Of a DNA stretch of 64,000 nucleotides, positions 61,179-64,000 are shown piece by piece. The notes under the pieces are model-generated. The model had not been told where the DNA came from and did not search any database. It saw only the letters and a list, made by a program, of their open reading frames with translations. Source of the stretch: Mesorhizobium_L sp035547755 (GTDB lineage Bacteria > Pseudomonadota > Alphaproteobacteria > Rhizobiales > Rhizobiaceae); NCBI GenBank assembly GCA_035547755.1, contig DASZUG010000003.1, positions 22,401 through 86,400 of the forward strand. Direction: 5' to 3'. Position numbers and translations under genes: made by a program. Each line of letters starts with the position of its first letter. Position 1 is the stretch's first letter.

Positions 61179-62359
61179 GCGCCGCCTCCCTGAAGGATCG
61201 CTGCGCCGGAGCAAAGCCCGCGATCATAGTTGATCATGCCGAACCCCGACACCAGCGCCGTGCGCGCGCCTTTCACCGATTGCGACAGCGATTGGCCGGT
61301 GATCTGTCGCAGCGCTTCGACCATGCCGAGATAGCCGCCGGCCGCGCCCGCCTGACCGGCCGAAAGCTGGCCGCCCGAGGTGTTCTGCGGAAAACTGCCG
61401 CTGCTGGTCAGGTCGTGGGAGCGGACGAAATCCGGCCCTTCGCCCTTCTTGCAGAAGCCGAGATCCTCGAACTGCATCATGACGATCACCGGATAGTCGT
61501 CATAGGTCTCCAGAACGTCGATGGCGTCCGGCGAAGCGCCCGCAATGGCGTAAAGCTCGTCGATATCCATCGCCCAGCCACCCCGCATCTGGATCGGATC
61601 GTCGGGAAAGGCGTTGTGGCGCTCGATGGTCGAAAGCAGCCGCGCGTGAGGAAGCCCGAGATCCTTCGCGATATCGGCAGTCGTGACGAGAAAGGCTTCG
61701 GCGCCGGCGCAGGGCATGACGCAATCGAAGAGATGGATCGGGTCGGCGATCTCGCGCGCGGAGAGATAGGCTTCCAGCGTCAGCGGCGTTTTCATGATCG
61801 CATGCGGGTAGGTGAGGGCGTTGGCGCGCTGGGCGACGCAGATCTTGCCGAAATCCTCCCGGGTCGCGCCGTAGATGCGCATGTAATGATCGGTCAGAAG
61901 GGCGAAGGAGCCGTTCGGCCCGCCATAGCCATAGGGATAACTCGCATCCTGCGCGAAGCGCGAGAAGGAGGAGAGCAGTTTGCGGACGGAATCCACGTGA
62001 TTGGCGTCGCCGCCGACGCAGGCGACGATCGAGGCGTCTCCTGCTTCTACAGCGCGCGCCGCACGGCGAAGCGCCACCACCGCGCTTGCGCCGCCCATCG
62101 GAATATTGTCCAGCCAGCGCGGCGTCAGGCCGAGATGCTGGGTCAGGCCGACCGCCGTGTCCGGAACGAGGGTGAAACTGGAGACGGAGAGGCCGTCGAG
62201 ATCGGTCGGGCGGATGCCGGCGCGCTCCGTCAAATCCTTCAATGCCCGCGCGATCCACCAATGCGCCGGCTGGATCGAATAGCGCTCATAGGGCACCGTC
62301 ACCGGCACGGCGACGGCGACGTCATGGTAGCCGCGGCGCGGATTTCCTGAGCCGGCCAT
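61175..62359 (-). CDS. Thiolase-fold protein lacking classical thiolase residues (SCP2-thiolase/Ltp2-like)
   Basis: The 394-residue thiolase-superfamily protein has the SCP2-thiolase outline (AAGGYLGMVEALRQITGQ, GDANHVDSVRKLLSS). The nucleophilic Cys position reads PMGGASA near 88-92, and the usual GHPxGA histidine is Q336 in SAGQAGAAG. Only C383 of the late CxG motif remains. Y286/Y289 and Y343 lie near the positions of the catalytic tyrosines I recall for the steroid aldolase Ltp2. It may be a retro-aldolase or a C-C lyase working with the DUF35-SDR fusion. Confidence 0.83.
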   Translation of the reverse strand: MAGSGNPRRGYHDVAVAVPVTVPYERYSIQPAHWWIARALKDLTERAGIRPTDLDGLSVSSFTLVPDTAVGLTQHLGLTPRWLDNIPMGGASAVVALRRAARAVEAGDASIVACVGGDANHVDSVRKLLSSFSRFAQDASYPYGYGGPNGSFALLTDHYMRIYGATREDFGKICVAQRANALTYPHAIMKTPLTLEAYLSAREIADPIHLFDCVMPCAGAEAFLVTTADIAKDLGLPHARLLSTIERHNAFPDDPIQMRGGWAMDIDELYAIAGASPDAIDVLETYDDYPVIVMMQFEDLGFCKKGEGPDFVRSHDLTSSGSFPQNTSGGQLSAGQAGAAGGYLGMVEALRQITGQSLSQSVKGARTALVSGFGMINYDRGLCSGAAILQGGGA

Positions 62360-62361
62360 TC

Positions 62362-63999
62362 TCAGGCCGTCCGTTTCTTGAGGTGGCAAGTGTCGATGGC
62401 GCGGCTCCCGGCGATCGCCGCTTCGACCGCTGCGCGCAAGGCGCCGCGCTGGATCTTTTCCGTCGAGGTCAGTGGTATCCGCTCGACGAAAGCGACATAG
62501 CCCGGCGCCTTGTAATAGGCGAGGCGCGTCAGGCAGTAGCGCACGATTTCCTCGGCAAGGAGCGGTCCCGCATCGCCTTCTTTCGGAACGATCAGTGCGA
62601 CGACTTCCTCGCCGCGCACCGGGTCTGGCGTCGGCGCGATTGCCACCTGCGCGACGGAAGGATGCCGGGCCAGCACGCTCTCGACTTCGACCGCCGAAAT
62701 GTTCTCGCCCGAGCGGCGGATGACGTTCTTCTTGCGGTCGACGAAATGCAACTGGCCGTCGCCGTCGCGGCTGACGACATCGCCCGTATGGAACCAGCCA
62801 TCCTGCCACGCCGCCGCCGTCGCCTCCGGGTCCTTGAGATATTCCCGGAAGAAGCCTTTACGCGGATCGTCGCCGGCATGGCGCACGAGCAGTTCGCCCG
62901 GCCCGCCGACATTTGCTTCGCTACCTTGATCATTGACGATGCGCAGCTCCACCTCCGGCTTCGGTCGGCCGAAGCAGTTGCTGCCGATCTGGCGCGGCTC
63001 CTCGCTGGCAATGACCACGGCGCCCGCGCCCGTTTCCGTCATCGCCCAGGCTTCGAGCAGCGGGAAGCCGAAGCGTTCCTCGAAAGGCGCGTGCAGGCCG
63101 CGATCGACGCCGGCGCCGAAGCCGAAACGGACCTTATGGGCTTTGTCCGACAGATCGGCCGACGCCGACATCAGCATGGCCGGCATGACGCCAAGATAAT
63201 GGACGATCGTCGCGTCGAAGGCCTTGACGCTCGCCCACCAGCTTCGCGGATGGAAGCGGTCGAGGACGGCGATCGCGCCGCCGACCGTCACCATGGCGAG
63301 CAGCGAATAGGCCATGGCGTTCATGTGGAAGAGCGGCAACGGCGTCAGCATGCGTTCGGGCGGATCGACGTTGAGCGTGCAAAGCCCGCCGACGGTCGCG
63401 TACCATTCGCCGGCAAGCAGGAAATAGCTGTTGTCGAGCACGCAGCCCTTCGGCTTGCCCGTGGTGCCCGACGTGTAGAGCAGCGCGCATTCGCTTGTGC
63501 GGGTGAGATTGGCGTCCGCTTCAGCGGGACGAACCGCATTCGGCGGCGTCAAATCGGGTGTCATCACCTGCAAGGAGACGCCGGCGGCCGCAGCCGCCTG
63601 CTTCAGATCATCGACGCGCTCGGGAATCGCGACCGCGAGCAGCATCTCCGAATGGGCGATCAGATATTCAAGCTCCGCCGCCCTGAGATCGGGATTGATC
63701 GGCACGACGGACGCGCGAAGCGAATTGAGCGCGAACCAGTGGAACACGAAATCCGGCCGGTTCTGCAGGAGCAGGCCGACGCGATGGCCGACGCCATAGC
63801 CCGCCGCGCGATAGGCGTCCGCCAGCGCCTTTACCCGCGCAAGGGCCTCGCCATAGCCGATCTCGCCTGCGGTGATCCCGTAAGCCGCAGCGGTCTCGGG
63901 CAGCACGACGATGAACGGCCGCTCGGGAAAACGTTCGGCTGTACGCTTGAACCGGCTGAAGACCGTTTGGTCTTCGAGGACACCGGGGAGAAGGCTCAT
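62362..63999 (-). CDS. CaiC-like acyl-CoA ligase (AMP-binding)
   Basis: The 545-residue ANL ligase has the AMP motif LLYTSGTTGKPKG, EAWAMTETGAGA, FHTGDVVSRDGDGQLHF, RKKNVIRRSGENISAVEVE and the C-terminal Lys in TSTEKIQRGAL. Its ATG is the penultimate codon position of the window (63999), and it reads as a natural N-terminus (SLLPGVLEDQTVFSRF). An upstream extension cannot be excluded. It is two bases before the thiolase-fold gene and opens the visible minus-strand operon. Confidence 0.87.
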   Translation of the reverse strand: MSLLPGVLEDQTVFSRFKRTAERFPERPFIVVLPETAAAYGITAGEIGYGEALARVKALADAYRAAGYGVGHRVGLLLQNRPDFVFHWFALNSLRASVVPINPDLRAAELEYLIAHSEMLLAVAIPERVDDLKQAAAAAGVSLQVMTPDLTPPNAVRPAEADANLTRTSECALLYTSGTTGKPKGCVLDNSYFLLAGEWYATVGGLCTLNVDPPERMLTPLPLFHMNAMAYSLLAMVTVGGAIAVLDRFHPRSWWASVKAFDATIVHYLGVMPAMLMSASADLSDKAHKVRFGFGAGVDRGLHAPFEERFGFPLLEAWAMTETGAGAVVIASEEPRQIGSNCFGRPKPEVELRIVNDQGSEANVGGPGELLVRHAGDDPRKGFFREYLKDPEATAAAWQDGWFHTGDVVSRDGDGQLHFVDRKKNVIRRSGENISAVEVESVLARHPSVAQVAIAPTPDPVRGEEVVALIVPKEGDAGPLLAEEIVRYCLTRLAYYKAPGYVAFVERIPLTSTEKIQRGALRAAVEAAIAGSRAIDTCHLKKRTA

Positions 64000-64000
64000 G

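Noticed and set aside
1..64000. tRNA, rRNA, CRISPR arrays, insertion sequences and prophage genes
   Set aside because: Read through for each; I found no cloverleaf-like gene, no regularly spaced repeats, and no transposase, integrase or phage structural protein.

Overview
The window is high-GC, densely coded chromosomal DNA from an alphaproteobacterium, most probably a Hyphomicrobiales (Rhizobiales) member. The evidence is gene content: a DUF3126 protein, a double cold-shock-domain protein, a bacterial transglutaminase-like cysteine peptidase, PilZ and PAS_5-type proteins, and GC-rich interspersed repeats of the kind common in that order. The genus cannot be fixed from the sequence alone. I see no rRNA, tRNA, CRISPR array, phage gene or transposase.

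Positions 1-31,400 hold mostly housekeeping and small accessory genes. In order these are a truncated LprI-like gene, an ABC-F ATPase, a higBA toxin-antitoxin pair with a decayed antitoxin remnant behind it, DinB, an MFS exporter, the propionyl-CoA carboxylase beta subunit, glyoxalase I, the double cold-shock protein, DUF192, a hydrolase, cysE, DUF3126, a gamma carbonic anhydrase, a cysteine peptidase, PilZ, PAS, a rhomboid protease preceded by a terminator-like RNA element, CBS, GNAT, DUF445, an acyl-CoA synthetase with MaoC, and a methyltransferase. A creatininase-family gene is bracketed by two copies of one interspersed repeat. Next is a divergent sugar-acid locus: a UxaA-type dehydratase on the minus strand faces an aldo/keto reductase, a lactonase-like amidohydrolase and a pyrophosphate-type phosphofructokinase. 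The dehydrogenase, lactonase and dehydratase order fits an oxidative L-fucose-like route. An ArsR/SRPBCC unit with a clear operator follows.

Positions 31,800-45,600 hold six minus-strand alpha-glucan and trehalose genes: glgX, treZ, malQ, treY, glgE, and a treS-maltokinase fusion. Together they can debranch glucan, convert its ends to trehalose (TreY/TreZ), and recycle trehalose through maltose and maltose-1-phosphate back into glucan (TreS-Mak/GlgE). The branching enzyme glgB is not in the window.

Positions 46,100-64,000 look like one catabolic locus for an ortho-substituted benzoate, most likely 2-aminobenzoate (anthranilate), by the aerobic CoA-thioester route. It has a benzoate/2-aminobenzoate-type CoA ligase, a branched-chain-type ABC transporter with a LivM-LivG fusion, a racemase-like protein lacking both catalytic cysteines, an Ohr protein, two CaiC-like ligases, a fused flavin monooxygenase/old-yellow-enzyme protein, an SDR, a cyclase-family hydrolase, a DUF35-SDR fusion and a thiolase-fold protein. 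The last two lack the classical catalytic residues of their families and resemble the Ltp2/ChsH2-DUF35 type of aldolase pair. Three copies of one 19-bp motif lie upstream of the ligase, the transporter and the monooxygenase, which ties the units into one probable regulon. This is the most likely place for an undescribed system.
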